A DNA stretch of 64,000 bases, from the NCBI RefSeq assembly GCF_002237645.1, contig NZ_MJUZ01000017.1, positions 1 through 64,000 of the forward strand, read 5' to 3'. A model generated the notes under the pieces. The model was not told the origin of the DNA. It was given only the letters and a program-made list of their open reading frames with translations, and did no database searches. This document shows, in pieces, positions 1-8,860 of the stretch. Position numbers and translations under genes: made by a program. Numbering within the stretch: the first letter of the stretch is position 1; the number at the start of each line of letters is the position of its first letter. Source of the DNA: Desulfovibrio sp. MES5 (GTDB taxonomy: Bacteria > Desulfobacterota > Desulfovibrionia > Desulfovibrionales > Desulfovibrionaceae).

Positions 1-150
1 GGGACCCTTTTGCAAAAGGGTCCCTCCCCCACGCCCCCACCCCCTAAAACTTTTGTCACCTTTTACTATGGCGCAACAAGTGTTCTGATCTGAAGTGGAG
101 AGGCAAAGACAGGTTTTTTTTGGATCACGCCTTCTCAAAGGGGCAGGCAC
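1..150 (+). repeat. Dispersed intergenic repeat, family 1 (copy A, possibly truncated by window edge)
   Basis: Positions 1-24 form a perfect 24-bp palindrome with a TTTTGCAAAA centre. A C-rich tract and the core CCCCCTAAAACTTTT follow, then a degenerate arm ending near GGCAAAGACAG. The same order of elements recurs at 35988-36172, at 56835-56960 and, inverted, at 18335-18490. Upstream sequence is outside the window, so the left boundary is unknown. It ends about 200 bp before the YnfA-like gene. Confidence 0.7.
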
Positions 151-353
151 GCCGCACCATGCGCCCGTCTTTAGCGCAAACGCCTGTGGGCATGTCTTTA
201 AGTTTTGAGCACGGCGGGTGGCACCGGCATTTCCTCACGCCAGCACAGGCCTGCGAAACCCTGCGGCTCTCGACCATTGCCCCGCATTCTGTCATGCTGC
301 CCGCCGAGGGGTTCCACCAACCGCGCAGCGCGCAAAACACCGTAAAGAAACGC

Positions 354-686
354 ATGATCCTGAAAACTTTTTTTCTGTTTGTGGTAACGGCCATTGCTGA
401 AATTGTGGGCTGCTATCTGCCCTATGTATGGCTGCGCAAGGGTGGTTCCCCCTGGCTGCTTGTCCCGGCTGCGCTGAGTCTTGCCGTATTCGCATGGCTG
501 CTGACCATGCACCCGGCGGCCAGTGGGCGCGTATACGCGGCATACGGCTGCGTGTATGTCGCCACGGCCCTTTCATGGCTCAAGTTTGTTGACGGAGTGC
601 CCCTTTCAACAACTGACATGCTGGGCGGCGCAGTGGCTCTTGCTGGCATGCTCATCATTGTTTCCGGCTGGGGCAGCCCTGCCTGA
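354..686 (+). CDS. ynfA: YnfA/UPF0060 family small inner-membrane protein
   Basis: A 110-residue, highly hydrophobic protein with about four membrane segments, matching the usual length of about 108 residues for the YnfA (UPF0060) family. Family-like features are the N-terminal [16 protein letters not shown] segment, the [11 protein letters not shown] segment in the middle and the C-terminal [15 protein letters not shown] helix. The reading frame is open further upstream to about position 120, but only the ATG at 354 gives the family-like N-terminus; the upstream part overlaps repeat-like sequence. The Shine-Dalgarno site is weak. The molecular function of the family is not firmly established, although it resembles small multidrug transporters. 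It appears to be a single-gene unit. Confidence 0.85.
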   Translation: MILKTFFLFVVTAIAEIVGCYLPYVWLRKGGSPWLLVPAALSLAVFAWLLTMHPAASGRVYAAYGCVYVATALSWLKFVDGVPLSTTDMLGGAVALAGMLIIVSGWGSPA

Positions 687-896
687 ATCTTATTCCACAG
701 GCGCAGCAGGCCGTGGCGAAGGCGTGGAGCGGCGTGCTCGGGCTGGTGCAGGCCATACCCGGCGTGATGCACGCTTTGCGAATATGTCCCTAGCTGACCT
801 GCTGTGTTCTCAAGGGCGGCCCGCTCATGATCACAAGGCGGGATGGAGCGTCAATGGCGCACGCCGCCAGACGGCCGTGCACTGGCTTGAGACAGA

Positions 897-1313
897 TCAG
901 TCCGCCAGAGCACGCTGCAGGATGTCCGTCAGGCGCACGGCCAGATCGTGATCGTCACTGGTTTTTCTACCGCTGACGCCAAGCCCGCCGATGCACCGGC
1001 CGTTGACGCCCATAAGCGGTATCCCTCCTTCCAGGGGCGTCAGGGAAGTATCGCAAAAATCCGAGGCGGCAAGCTGTTCGCGCTGCAATCTTTCCCGAAA
1101 GGCCTTTGTGCTTGTTCCCATACGCATGGCTGTATAGGCCTTGTTTTGTGCAATGGTCACCACCCTGTCGGGGGTGCCGTCCATTCCCCAAAAGGCCGCA
1201 AGCTTGCCGCTGGCATTAACAACAGCCACGCAAACGGGGGGGCCTTGGCCAGCCTCGTTTTCAACTTTTCCCATTAGATCAAGCAGGTTACTGGCGGGCA
1301 ACGTTTGATGCAT
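897..1313 (-). CDS. GlcG/HbpS (DUF336) family protein
   Basis: A 138-residue protein with the family pattern: an N-terminal VAVVNASGKLAAFWGMDG strand-turn, an NKAYTAMRMGTST helix and a C-terminal GGLGVSG turn. Members include GlcG of glycolate operons and the haem-binding HbpS, but many are uncharacterised accessory proteins of catabolic clusters. There is no signal peptide, so it is probably cytoplasmic. The start is fixed by a strong AAGGAGG seven bases or so upstream. It lies 32 bp downstream of the sigma54 activator on the same strand and is probably co-transcribed with it. That places it in the xsc/transporter island, where its exact role is unknown. Confidence 0.8.
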   Translation of the reverse strand: MHQTLPASNLLDLMGKVENEAGQGPPVCVAVVNASGKLAAFWGMDGTPDRVVTIAQNKAYTAMRMGTSTKAFRERLQREQLAASDFCDTSLTPLEGGIPLMGVNGRCIGGLGVSGRKTSDDHDLAVRLTDILQRALAD

Positions 1314-1345
1314 AAGGGACCTCCTTCACGGGATACGGCTTCGGC

Positions 1346-2788
1346 TCATTTCTTGGCAATGCCGTGCTTTTTCATTTTTTCATAAAGAGTCGCACGAGAA
1401 ATACAAAGATACTTCGCTGCCTTGGTCACATTCCATCGCTGTTCTTCCAAGGCGCGGGTGATCAAATGCGCTTCGCTTTCAGCAATGTTGCGGGCAAGAT
1501 CGCTCTGCTGTGAACCCCCTGGCTCCCTGGGGGATTCAACCTGCCGGGTGGCGGCTGCTTCCGCGTTCAGTCCCCATTCGAGCTGGGCGGCGCTTCTTTC
1601 GTTGCGGATATCCAGAGGCAGGTCCGCTGCGCCTATAGTATCGTGATTGCACAAGCTCAGGGCTCTGATCAGAATATTGCGCAGTTCCCGCACATTGCCC
1701 GGCCAGGAATAGGCCATCAGGGCCTGCATGGCCGTTTCTGTAATGCGCACCTCGGTACGGTTCATGCGCTCCAGAAGGTGCCGGGTCAGCAGGGGGATGT
1801 CTTCACGCCGTTGATTCAAAGGGGGAACATTGAGTATCAGAGGGCTGATGCGGTAGTACAAATCCTCCCTGAAATGCCCTTCGGACATCATCCCCTTGAG
1901 ATCCCGGTTAGTGGCCGCAACAAGCCGAAAATTGGCCGAGCGCTGCTTGGTTGAACCCACGCGGCAAAAGCTGCCATTTTCCAGCACGCGCAAGAGTTTG
2001 CTTTGCACCGCCAAGGGGGTGTCGCCTATTTCATCAAGAAAAAGCGTGCCGTTGTCGGCCAGTTCCAGTTGGCCGACCTTGCCATCCTTATGCGCCCCCG
2101 AGAAAGCGCCGGGCGAATATCCAAAGAGTTCGGATTCAAAAAGCTCCTTGGGAATGGCCGCGCAGTTAATGCAGACAAAAGGCCCCTCGCGGCGGTCACT
2201 CTCGCAGTGAAGAGCTCCGGCAGTCAGTTCCTTTCCCACGCCCGTGGGGCCGAGGATCAAAACGGGAGAACCCGTTCGCGCAAAACGGCTCAGCATGTTC
2301 TTATAGCGGCGGATAGTTTCGCTTTCGCCGATAATGGATTGCAGGCTGTAGCGTGAAGAAAGCGCGCTCTTGATCTTCTTGGCATAGACGGAAATTTTTT
2401 TATCCAGATCTTCCAGTCTTTTATGCGTTTCCCCCAGTTCTTCGTGCGAATTGAAAAGCGCTTGGGAAATCATGCCTGTCGAACCATCGCCCGTCTTGAA
2501 CGGGATACGGTTAACCACAATGCATCGTTCGCAATCCTTACCTTTGACTCTGCATATATTGCCCAGTTCGGGCTTGCCGTGCTCAATCACCTGCGGGGCG
2601 CGACTGTCGGGTATGAAATCTGTAATGCGCCGCCCCACAATCTGATCGCGGGTAAAGCCCAGATAGTCGGCATAGGCCTGATTCATAAAGCGCACGTAAA
2701 GATCACTGTCACAAATAAATATTCCTGTCGTCAGGGAATTCAGGACAAACTCAAGGTCCAGATCAAAGGGGGGCAGTTTTTTTGACAT
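1346..2788 (-). CDS. PAS-domain sigma54-dependent transcriptional activator, Fis-type HTH
   Basis: A 480-residue enhancer-binding protein. It has a PAS domain (about residues 10-115), a short coiled linker, and an AAA+ domain with Walker A GPTGVGKE (about 180-187), Walker B LFLDEIGD (about 249-256) and a GAFSGA loop, a Ser variant of the sigma54-contacting GAFTGA motif. A Fis-type helix-turn-helix lies at the C-terminus (NVTKAAKYLCISRATLYEK). The PAS domain carries Cys79, Cys86 and Cys89 (C-x6-C-x2-C), a possible metal or redox site. The ATG at 2788 follows GAGGAG at good spacing; a GTG two codons upstream is less likely. It sits beside xsc and a transporter that both have sigma54-type promoters, so it is inferred to activate them, probably in response to a small molecule sensed by PAS. 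Confidence 0.92.
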   Translation of the reverse strand: MSKKLPPFDLDLEFVLNSLTTGIFICDSDLYVRFMNQAYADYLGFTRDQIVGRRITDFIPDSRAPQVIEHGKPELGNICRVKGKDCERCIVVNRIPFKTGDGSTGMISQALFNSHEELGETHKRLEDLDKKISVYAKKIKSALSSRYSLQSIIGESETIRRYKNMLSRFARTGSPVLILGPTGVGKELTAGALHCESDRREGPFVCINCAAIPKELFESELFGYSPGAFSGAHKDGKVGQLELADNGTLFLDEIGDTPLAVQSKLLRVLENGSFCRVGSTKQRSANFRLVAATNRDLKGMMSEGHFREDLYYRISPLILNVPPLNQRREDIPLLTRHLLERMNRTEVRITETAMQALMAYSWPGNVRELRNILIRALSLCNHDTIGAADLPLDIRNERSAAQLEWGLNAEAAATRQVESPREPGGSQQSDLARNIAESEAHLITRALEEQRWNVTKAAKYLCISRATLYEKMKKHGIAKK

Positions 2789-2953
2789 GGGCACTCCTCG
2801 TGTTGGCCGTGCGCATCAGCCATATCCAAAGGGGACAACAGAGCAAGTATACTCTGTATGCGCGAATATGCGATAGGAGGGTTATACCCGCATCTTCCCA
2901 TCTCTTCCATAGGATTCCATCTCGTCGTGCTTCAATGCCTGCATGCCCGGGGC

Positions 2954-2982
2954 AGGAGCCGCTACGGACTGTAGCGGCTCCT
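2954..2982. terminator. Strong hairpin between xsc and activator gene
   Basis: A perfect 12-bp stem (AGGAGCCGCTAC and its complement) with a 5-base loop. It begins 27 bp past the xsc stop on the minus strand. A T-run (2986-2990) follows only on the plus strand, so as a terminator for xsc it lacks the classic U-tract. It may separate xsc from the downstream regulator unit or protect the mRNA 3' end. Confidence 0.6.
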
Positions 2983-3008
2983 GTCTTTTTCAAAAGTCCG
3001 TCAATCCG

Positions 3009-4745
3009 CTAAAAATACTTTTTGTCCAGATGTTCGTACTTGGGCAAATAGCGTGTGGGAAGCGCCAGGGCATCACGCCGGAACGGCGGCGCAAGGCGGG
3101 TGCCGTCAGTCATGATTTCAATAACAGCCGGGCGGCGCTTTTGTCTGGCAGTTTCAAGGGCATTGGCCAGATCCGTCTGCGTGTTGACGGTATACCCGTC
3201 AGCGCCCATGGCCTCGCCAATTTTGGCATAGGATTTTGACCAGATGTCGGCCCCTACAAAACGGTTATTGTAAAAATCCACCTGATTTTTCTTTTCAGCG
3301 CACCATGCACCGTTATTATAAACAGTAGCGATAACAGGCAAATTATATTGCACTGCCGTGGGCACTTCAAAAAGGCTCATGCCCCACGCGCCGTCGCCAG
3401 CGATTGAAAGCACGGTCTCTTCCGGGCAGGCCAGTTGCGCGCCGAGGCCCGCCTGGTAGGCAAACCCCGTATTGCCGAAGGTAAGGGTGGCCACATGCCT
3501 TTTGGGATTTTTGAACCTCAAATAGCTGTTGGCCGTGGAGGATGTATTGCCGATGTCGGTAGTGGCAATGACATCGTGCTCCGTGATGAACCTGCCCACC
3601 ACCTCCAATGCCTTGCGCGGGTGCATGCGTCCTTCCAGGGTGGGCTCTTCGGATATCTGGGCTATTTCGGCATACCAGACGTCCAGTTCAGCCTTTACCT
3701 TGTTGCAGATGCTGGTCAGATCGCGGGCTGGGGCCATACTGGCCTTGAGGCGCTGAAAGAGTTCATCGGAGGCGTCCTTGGCGTCTGCGCAGAGCCCCAC
3801 AGCCACGGGGTGGGTTTTGGCAATGTGCATGGGATTGATGTCCACCTGCACAATTTTGAGATCCTTATGAAAATAGTTGATATCGTCTTGCGGCAGCGTG
3901 CCGAAATACGAAAGGCGGGTTCCCACAGCCAAAACCACATCAGCGTCACGGATGGTGCGCATGGCCGCCTTGGAGCCCATGTAGCCGATGGGGCCCAGCC
4001 ACAGGGGATGGTCGCAAGGGAATGCATCGTTGTGCATATAGGTGGTGGCAACGGGCGCGCCAAGGAATTCGGCCAGCATCTTGATGGTTCCCACGCAGTC
4101 GGCGTCCACCACACCGCGTCCAGCCAGGATCACGGGATGCTTGGCATTTTTCAAAACCTCCACAGCGGCGGCAAAATGCTCAGGCTTGCCTATGCCGCCG
4201 GGAGCCACCCGATACTGGGAAGGATGCAAAATTTCTTCATCAATCTCGCCATAGAAATAATCGCGCGGAATATCAACAAGAACAGGACCGCGCATGGCAT
4301 ATGCCGCTCTAAAGGCCGTGCGCATTATATCGGCGGCGCGCTTGGGGTGCGGCACCCGGAACGCCGCCTTGGTGATGGGTTTGAAAAGATTCCACGTGTC
4401 GCATTCCTGAAAACCATCCCACCCCACAGAAATACTGCCGGCACTGGGAGAAAGCACCACCATGGGCGAATGCGCCATGTTGGCTGTAGCCACGGCTGTC
4501 ACATAGTTGGTGATGCCAGGGCCATTCTGACCGATGACCACTCCCGCCCTGCCGGTCAGACGGCTGTAGGCGTCTTCCATATGCCCAGCGGTCTGTTCGT
4601 GGCGTACAGAAATAAAGTCAATACCAGCAGCGGGATAGAGATCCAGCATATCCATAAAAGCGGAACCGAGGATGCCGCTCACATGGGTAACCCCTTCCTG
4701 AACCAGGACTTCAGTCATGGCTTCACTGGGTGTCATCTTGGGCAT
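3009..4745 (-). CDS. xsc: Sulfoacetaldehyde acetyltransferase (Xsc-like), thiamine-diphosphate dependent
   Basis: A 578-residue member of the acetolactate-synthase superfamily. Xsc converts sulfoacetaldehyde plus phosphate into acetyl phosphate and sulfite, which in a sulfate reducer would feed dissimilatory sulfite reduction and ATP synthesis. Features resembling Xsc rather than acetolactate synthase are GILGSAFMD near the N-terminus, the catalytic-Glu segment [29 protein letters not shown] and the ThDP-binding GDGAWGMS followed by [16 protein letters not shown]. The start at 4745 follows AAGGAG; the frame is open upstream but without a ribosome site. It has its own sigma54 promoter and is divergent from an MHS transporter. 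No taurine aminotransferase, dehydrogenase or isethionate enzyme lies in this window, so the source of sulfoacetaldehyde is unknown. Another decarboxylase-type ThDP enzyme is the main alternative. Confidence 0.85.
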   Translation of the reverse strand: MPKMTPSEAMTEVLVQEGVTHVSGILGSAFMDMLDLYPAAGIDFISVRHEQTAGHMEDAYSRLTGRAGVVIGQNGPGITNYVTAVATANMAHSPMVVLSPSAGSISVGWDGFQECDTWNLFKPITKAAFRVPHPKRAADIMRTAFRAAYAMRGPVLVDIPRDYFYGEIDEEILHPSQYRVAPGGIGKPEHFAAAVEVLKNAKHPVILAGRGVVDADCVGTIKMLAEFLGAPVATTYMHNDAFPCDHPLWLGPIGYMGSKAAMRTIRDADVVLAVGTRLSYFGTLPQDDINYFHKDLKIVQVDINPMHIAKTHPVAVGLCADAKDASDELFQRLKASMAPARDLTSICNKVKAELDVWYAEIAQISEEPTLEGRMHPRKALEVVGRFITEHDVIATTDIGNTSSTANSYLRFKNPKRHVATLTFGNTGFAYQAGLGAQLACPEETVLSIAGDGAWGMSLFEVPTAVQYNLPVIATVYNNGAWCAEKKNQVDFYNNRFVGADIWSKSYAKIGEAMGADGYTVNTQTDLANALETARQKRRPAVIEIMTDGTRLAPPFRRDALALPTRYLPKYEHLDKKYF

Positions 4746-4838
4746 TTGAATACTCCTTATAGGGTTGCAGCATGGGACGCACGATGCCGTGTTCAATCAG
4801 ATTACGATCTGTAAACCTGATTTTTCATACTGGCTTGA

Positions 4839-4852
4839 GCAAATACTGATCC
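4839..4852 (-). promoter_or_regulatory. Sigma54 (-24/-12) promoter for xsc
   Basis: On the minus strand the sequence TTGGATCAGTATTTGC has the invariant GG (4852-4851) and GC (4840-4839) separated by exactly 10 bases, with the TTTGC form of the -12 box. It lies about 95 bp upstream of the xsc start. A sigma54 activator is encoded next door. Confidence 0.75.
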
Positions 4853-4993
4853 AACCCTGTGCCCGCCCTCCCATCAAATAAAATAAATTATTATAATTAA
4901 GATAGATATGAATACTTTTTTATTTCAATAAGCGCACTGTGCCCGCGCAGAAAGCAGCCAAGGCCCCCTGACACTTTGCACCCGACAAGACAA

Positions 4994-5015
4994 ATCGTCT
5001 GGATATCAAGACGAT
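4994..5015. promoter_or_regulatory. Candidate activator (UAS) inverted repeat
   Basis: ATCGTCT and AGACGAT arms, 7 bp each and perfect, flank an 8-bp spacer. The site is about 140 bp upstream of the xsc -24 box and 105 bp upstream of the transporter -24 box, a normal distance for an enhancer shared by two divergent sigma54 promoters. A second small palindrome (ATACT-AAAA-AGTAT) follows directly at about 5014-5027, and AACAAT-C-ATTGTT lies at 5094-5106. Confidence 0.5.
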
Positions 5016-5118
5016 ACTAAAAAGTATGTCCAATCTTCCATACACATTCCTACTCCCATGCGATACTTTCCAGAACGATTTCTTGCAATATGCAACAATC
5101 ATTGTTGATTAATGATGT

Positions 5119-5132
5119 GGCATGCTTTGTGC
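5119..5132 (+). promoter_or_regulatory. Sigma54 (-24/-12) promoter for the MHS transporter
   Basis: TGGCATGCTTTGTGC has GG at 5119-5120 and GC at 5131-5132 with a 10-base spacer and a near-consensus TGGCA -24 box. It is about 165 bp upstream of the transporter ATG. It faces away from the equivalent xsc promoter. Confidence 0.7.
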
Positions 5133-5297
5133 TGATTTGCACAAAATGGACCTTGCTCTCGAATTGGTTGGCGGCCTCCGACACCAGCCAACCACGACTT
5201 TTGAAAATCGAAGAATGTTTCGCTGTGCCAAAGGGGATCTCAATAAATTGTAACTATGCCCGCATCGTGCGGGGAGGACACAAGGAGGATGAGGAAT

Positions 5298-6620
5298 ATG
5301 AGCGCCCAAATCAGTGATGCTGCTCAAAAAAACCTGCGCCGCGTTGTACTATCGTCCATCGTGGGGGCCCTTATTGAGTGGTACGATTTTTTCTTGTACG
5401 GCGTTGTGGCGGGCATTGTTTTCAACAAGCTGTTTTTTCCTGCGGTCAGCCCTGTCGTGGGCACCATCATGGCATTTGCCACCTTTGCTGTGGGCTTTGT
5501 GGCCCGCCCATTGGGAGGCATTATTTTTGGCCATTTTGGCGACAAGATTGGCCGCAAAAAAATGCTCATCATCACTCTTGAAATTATGGGCGTGGCCACT
5601 GTGGCCATTGGCTGCATCCCCTCATATGACAGCATCGGAATATGGGCGCCGATTCTGCTGGTCGCCTGCCGTCTGGCCCAGGGCATAGGTCTTGGCGGCG
5701 AATGGGGCGGCGCTGTACTTATGGCCTTTGAATCTGCCCCAGCGGAAAAAAGAGCCTTCTATGGCGCTCTGCCCCAGATTGGCAATCCTTTGGGCCTTAT
5801 GCTGGCCACAGGCATTATCGGGCTCCTGTCCTATTCCCTTTCCAATGAGGACTTTTTGGCCTGGGGTTGGCGCATTGCGTTTATTTTGAGTGCCGTCCTT
5901 GTTTTTGTTGGCGCCTATATTCGTAATTCAGTTGAAGAAACTCAGGATTTTTCTGCTGTTAAAAAAGAAGTCGAAAAAGTGCGCTACCCTATGATTACAG
6001 CTTTCAAGCGCTACCCAAGAACCCTTTTTGCCTGCATGGGCGCCCGTTTTGTGGAAGGTATTGCTTTTAACGTCTTTGGGGTGTTCTCCCTTTCCTATCT
6101 GACGCAGACATGCGGGGTGCCCCGCACTTTGGCCTTGACGGTTGTTATGGCCGCGGCCTTTGTGATGGCCTGCTGCATCCCGTTCTGGGGATCATTTGCC
6201 TGCCGCGTTGGCAAGGGTAAAATATTTGGCATCTCGGCCCTGTTGCTGGGCGTTGCTGCCTATCCGGCCTTTTGGGTGCTGCACCACTACTCCAATACCA
6301 ATTTTATTCTTGTTTACCCTGCGGTCATCATCCCGCTTGGCGTTATTTATTCGGCTGCCTACGCAAGTATGGCCAGCCTTTTCTCCGATGCGTTTGACCC
6401 CACAGTGCGTTACTCCAGTATTTCCTTCGTCTATCAGTTTTCAGGAATTTTCGCTTCAGGCATAACCCCGATGATTGCCACTATTCTTGTTCAGGCCAAT
6501 GACTCCCAACCCTGGTATCTGTGCGGATATCTTTTGATAGCAGGCGTCATCAGCGCGCTGGCCACAGTCTGGCTGGGCAGCATCCGCCACAACAAGATCG
6601 AACCTCTTCCTATGGAATAA
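5298..6620 (+). CDS. MHS-family (metabolite:H+ symporter) MFS transporter
   Basis: A 440-residue, 12-helix major facilitator of the ProP/ShiA/KgtP (MHS) branch. Signatures are EWYDFFLYG in helix 1, the loop 2-3 motif GHFGDKIGRKK and the helix 4-5 segment LAQGIGLGGEWGGAVLM with the following RAFYGALPQIGNPLG. These proteins import small organic acids or zwitterions with protons. AAGGAGG lies nine bases before the chosen ATG; an ATG directly abutting the Shine-Dalgarno site is less plausible. Its sigma54 promoter and divergent xsc neighbour suggest import of a C2 sulfonate such as isethionate, taurine or sulfoacetate. That substrate is an inference from context only. Confidence 0.9.
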   Translation: MSAQISDAAQKNLRRVVLSSIVGALIEWYDFFLYGVVAGIVFNKLFFPAVSPVVGTIMAFATFAVGFVARPLGGIIFGHFGDKIGRKKMLIITLEIMGVATVAIGCIPSYDSIGIWAPILLVACRLAQGIGLGGEWGGAVLMAFESAPAEKRAFYGALPQIGNPLGLMLATGIIGLLSYSLSNEDFLAWGWRIAFILSAVLVFVGAYIRNSVEETQDFSAVKKEVEKVRYPMITAFKRYPRTLFACMGARFVEGIAFNVFGVFSLSYLTQTCGVPRTLALTVVMAAAFVMACCIPFWGSFACRVGKGKIFGISALLLGVAAYPAFWVLHHYSNTNFILVYPAVIIPLGVIYSAAYASMASLFSDAFDPTVRYSSISFVYQFSGIFASGITPMIATILVQANDSQPWYLCGYLLIAGVISALATVWLGSIRHNKIEPLPME

Positions 6621-6697
6621 ACCCGTTGCCCGCAGACGACGTATCCTGTTGTAAACTACCTTACGTTTGAAAAGGGCCAGCTGATTTACACGGATCA

Positions 6698-6789
6698 CCA
6701 CCAGGCTGTTCACCCTTTACCTCATTTGACATGCCGGATCTGAGAAAACGCAGATCCAGTGGTTTGAGGAAGGGTGAACAGCCTGGTGG
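6698..6789. repeat. Nested long inverted repeat downstream of transporter
   Basis: Outer arms CCACCAGGCTGTTCACCCTT (from 6698) and its exact complement (ending 6789) enclose an inner hairpin, GGATCTG at 6736-6742 with CAGATCC at 6751-6757. The whole could fold into one long two-stage stem. It is followed by no clear U-tract. It starts 78 bp past the transporter stop and could be a terminator, a small mobile-element relic or a stable RNA structure. Confidence 0.7.
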
Positions 6790-7177
6790 ACGGGTACAGA
6801 GGATGCGGCGACGTTTGGACATGTGAACTTGGGCAATGTAACGTTGAAATTGCTTCAACGACTGCGAGAGACGGCGCATACGCGAGAGCACAAAAATGGA
6901 TTATTACGCTATCATGTGATCATGTTGACGTGTAAAAATCGTTTATAACGCAGCCCTTCAAACCTTTAACGGTTTTTTTAATATTATAACTGTGCCGACA
7001 TCCAAAAAGAAGTACAACACTATTCGTATAACCAAGGATTGTTTTAAGCTATTCTGTTCAGTCAAGGCGAATACGCCCCTTCATCAAGGACAGCACAACA
7101 GGCCATGCCAGTTTCGGGCAGTCATTGGCTCAATAAAACCCCAACCGCCACAAATTATAATTTTATATTTTGAGCCA
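6790..7177. other. Non-coding stretch between transporter and tRNA-Glu
   Basis: No credible gene seen. It contains a short perfect hairpin (CGTTGAA at 6842-6848, TTCAACG at 6854-6860) and becomes AT-rich after about 6900. Short open frames on either strand show no family resemblance or ribosome sites. Confidence 0.6.
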
Positions 7178-7218
7178 AGTAAAATAAAAGGCGCTTACAG
7201 TCAAAACTGTAAGCGCCT
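7178..7218 (-). terminator. Rho-independent terminator of tRNA-Glu
   Basis: A perfect 12-bp stem (AGGCGCTTACAG with CTGTAAGCGCCT; 7189-7218) with a 6-base loop, followed on the minus strand by a T-rich tract (7188-7178). It lies 10 bp beyond the tRNA 3' end. Confidence 0.85.
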
Positions 7219-7227
7219 GATTTAATA

Positions 7228-7303
7228 TGGCGTCACCAACGGGATTTGAACCCGTCTTAGCGGCTTGAGAGGCCGCCGTCCTAACCGGATAGACGATGGT
7301 GAC
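7228..7303 (-). tRNA. tRNA-Glu (CTC)
   Basis: The 76-nt cloverleaf includes an encoded 3' CCA. The acceptor stem is GTCACC paired with GGTGAC. The anticodon arm GCGGC-CTCTCAA-GCCGC gives anticodon CTC. The T arm GACGGGTTCAAATCCCGT is regular. Confidence 0.93.
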
Positions 7304-7312
7304 AGCGAGACT

Positions 7313-7341
7313 CTTTTATGAAGGTAATGGAACAATGTCAA
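7313..7341 (-). promoter_or_regulatory. Sigma70-type promoter of tRNA-Glu
   Basis: A perfect TTGACA -35 box (7341-7336) stands 17 bp from TAAAAG (7318-7313), about 10 bp before the tRNA 5' end on the minus strand. Confidence 0.65.
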
Positions 7342-7444
7342 TACGGCGGCCCGCCAAAAAGAATGCGTTGCCGATTACATATTTGAAGTGTTAGTGTGAA
7401 AAAAGACCGGATGTTCCCGCTCAATTTCGCCCGGAGGACCCTTC

Positions 7445-8860
7445 ATGTTTTCCCGCCTTCGTCTGCTTTTTCTTGCATCTCTTCTGCTTCTGACAGCCGC
7501 ATGTGGCGGCAAGAACGTCCCCCCCAGGGACGGCACAGCCCCCTCATGGATGGGCACCATCGCCGATCTGCGCCAGTTCCCGCAGAATCTTGACGTTTAC
7601 GCAAAAAATTCCGGGCAAAATAAAAGGCTCATTTCCCAGGATGAACAGAACCGTCAGGTAGCCCGTTTTGACCGTATTTTCTTTGGCCCCTGGGAGATGC
7701 GCAAAACATCCATGCGCAAGCGCGACGTGGCCGCCGTTTTTGGCAAGGCCAGAGGCTACAAACAGGGCAGCGAACGCTGGACGCAGGTGGAATGGGACGC
7801 CATGGCCCGCAACGCCAACCTCAAGAATTTTCCTTCACGGGCGCAGGCCGCCATTACAGTGCGCAATACCGACCTGAGGGAAATGCCCACGCACCTGACG
7901 CGCTTTTCTGAGCCCACTCCGGATCCACGCGCCAATCCTTTTGACTATTTTCAGTATTCTTTGCTGCCCATCGGAACGCCCGTCCTTATTGCCCATACCT
8001 CCAGCGATGGCAGATGGCACTTTGTGGAGTGCCCCATTGCGGGCGGATGGGTTGACGCCGAAGACCTGGCCCTTGTGGACAGCAGCTTCGCCTCTCTGTA
8101 CCGCAACGCCTCGTTTGCGGCCATTGTGCGCGACAACGTCCCCCTTGCCGGTCAGCCCAACCAGTATGGCGCTTCGGCCCCGGCACAGCAGAGCGTAAGC
8201 ATAGGCACAATCTTGCCCATGCTCGCTGGCGGCGCCGCCGAGGGCTCGGTGGTCGCCGGCAAGGCTGACGCGCCCCCGGTAACCCTGCTGGCTCCGGTCA
8301 AGGATGCCAATGGCATGGCCCGTACAGCTCCGGTCACCGTTTCTACCGCAGACGTTGTTGCCCGCCCCTTGCCCCTGACGCCGGACAATGTGGCCGCCGT
8401 GGGCAACGTCATGATGGGCCAGCGCTATGGCTGGGGGGGCATGTTTGGCGAAAGGGACTGCTCTGCCCTCACCCGCGACCTGTTCACGCCATTCGGCATC
8501 TGGCTGCCGCGCAACTCCGGCGGTCAGGCCCGCGTTGGAGTCGTCAACTCTCTCGAGGGCATGACGGCCAAAGAAAAAGAAGAAACCATCATGCGCTACG
8601 GCGTGCCCTTCCTGAGCCTTGTGGGCATGCGCGGGCATATCATGCTTTATGTGGGCAAATACAATGGCCGCCCTGCCATTTTCCATAATGTATGGGGCGT
8701 CCGTACGGTAGAAGGCAATGACAATAACGCCCGCTTTGTCGTTGGTCGGGCGGTGGTCACATCCATCACGCCAGGCGACGAGCTGAAAAACCTGTACAGG
8801 GGCACAACCTTTGTGGACAGACTGCGCACGCTTTCCACCCCGGCGGACACGCTCCAGTGA
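7445..8860 (+). CDS. SH3-domain NlpC/P60 lipoprotein (gamma-D-Glu-diamino acid endopeptidase-like)
   Basis: A 471-residue cell-wall hydrolase. A lipoprotein signal peptide ends LTAAC with the lipid-accepting Cys20. An N-terminal helical region is followed by bacterial SH3-type beta domains (about residues 130-300) and a C-terminal NlpC/P60 domain with Cys339 in GERDCSALTRDLF, His398 in GMRGHIMLYVG and His414 in FHNVWG. Related Desulfovibrio proteins are annotated as gamma-D-glutamyl-L-diamino acid endopeptidases that cut peptidoglycan stem peptides. GGAGG lies just upstream of the ATG. The stop overlaps the start of the next gene by 4 bp, so the two are translationally coupled. Confidence 0.9.
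   Translation: MFSRLRLLFLASLLLLTAACGGKNVPPRDGTAPSWMGTIADLRQFPQNLDVYAKNSGQNKRLISQDEQNRQVARFDRIFFGPWEMRKTSMRKRDVAAVFGKARGYKQGSERWTQVEWDAMARNANLKNFPSRAQAAITVRNTDLREMPTHLTRFSEPTPDPRANPFDYFQYSLLPIGTPVLIAHTSSDGRWHFVECPIAGGWVDAEDLALVDSSFASLYRNASFAAIVRDNVPLAGQPNQYGASAPAQQSVSIGTILPMLAGGAAEGSVVAGKADAPPVTLLAPVKDANGMARTAPVTVSTADVVARPLPLTPDNVAAVGNVMMGQRYGWGGMFGERDCSALTRDLFTPFGIWLPRNSGGQARVGVVNSLEGMTAKEKEETIMRYGVPFLSLVGMRGHIMLYVGKYNGRPAIFHNVWGVRTVEGNDNNARFVVGRAVVTSITPGDELKNLYRGTTFVDRLRTLSTPADTLQ

Noticed and set aside
120..353. N-terminal extension of the YnfA-like protein
   Set aside because: The extra 78 residues have no family counterpart, start without a good ribosome site and overlap repeat-like DNA.
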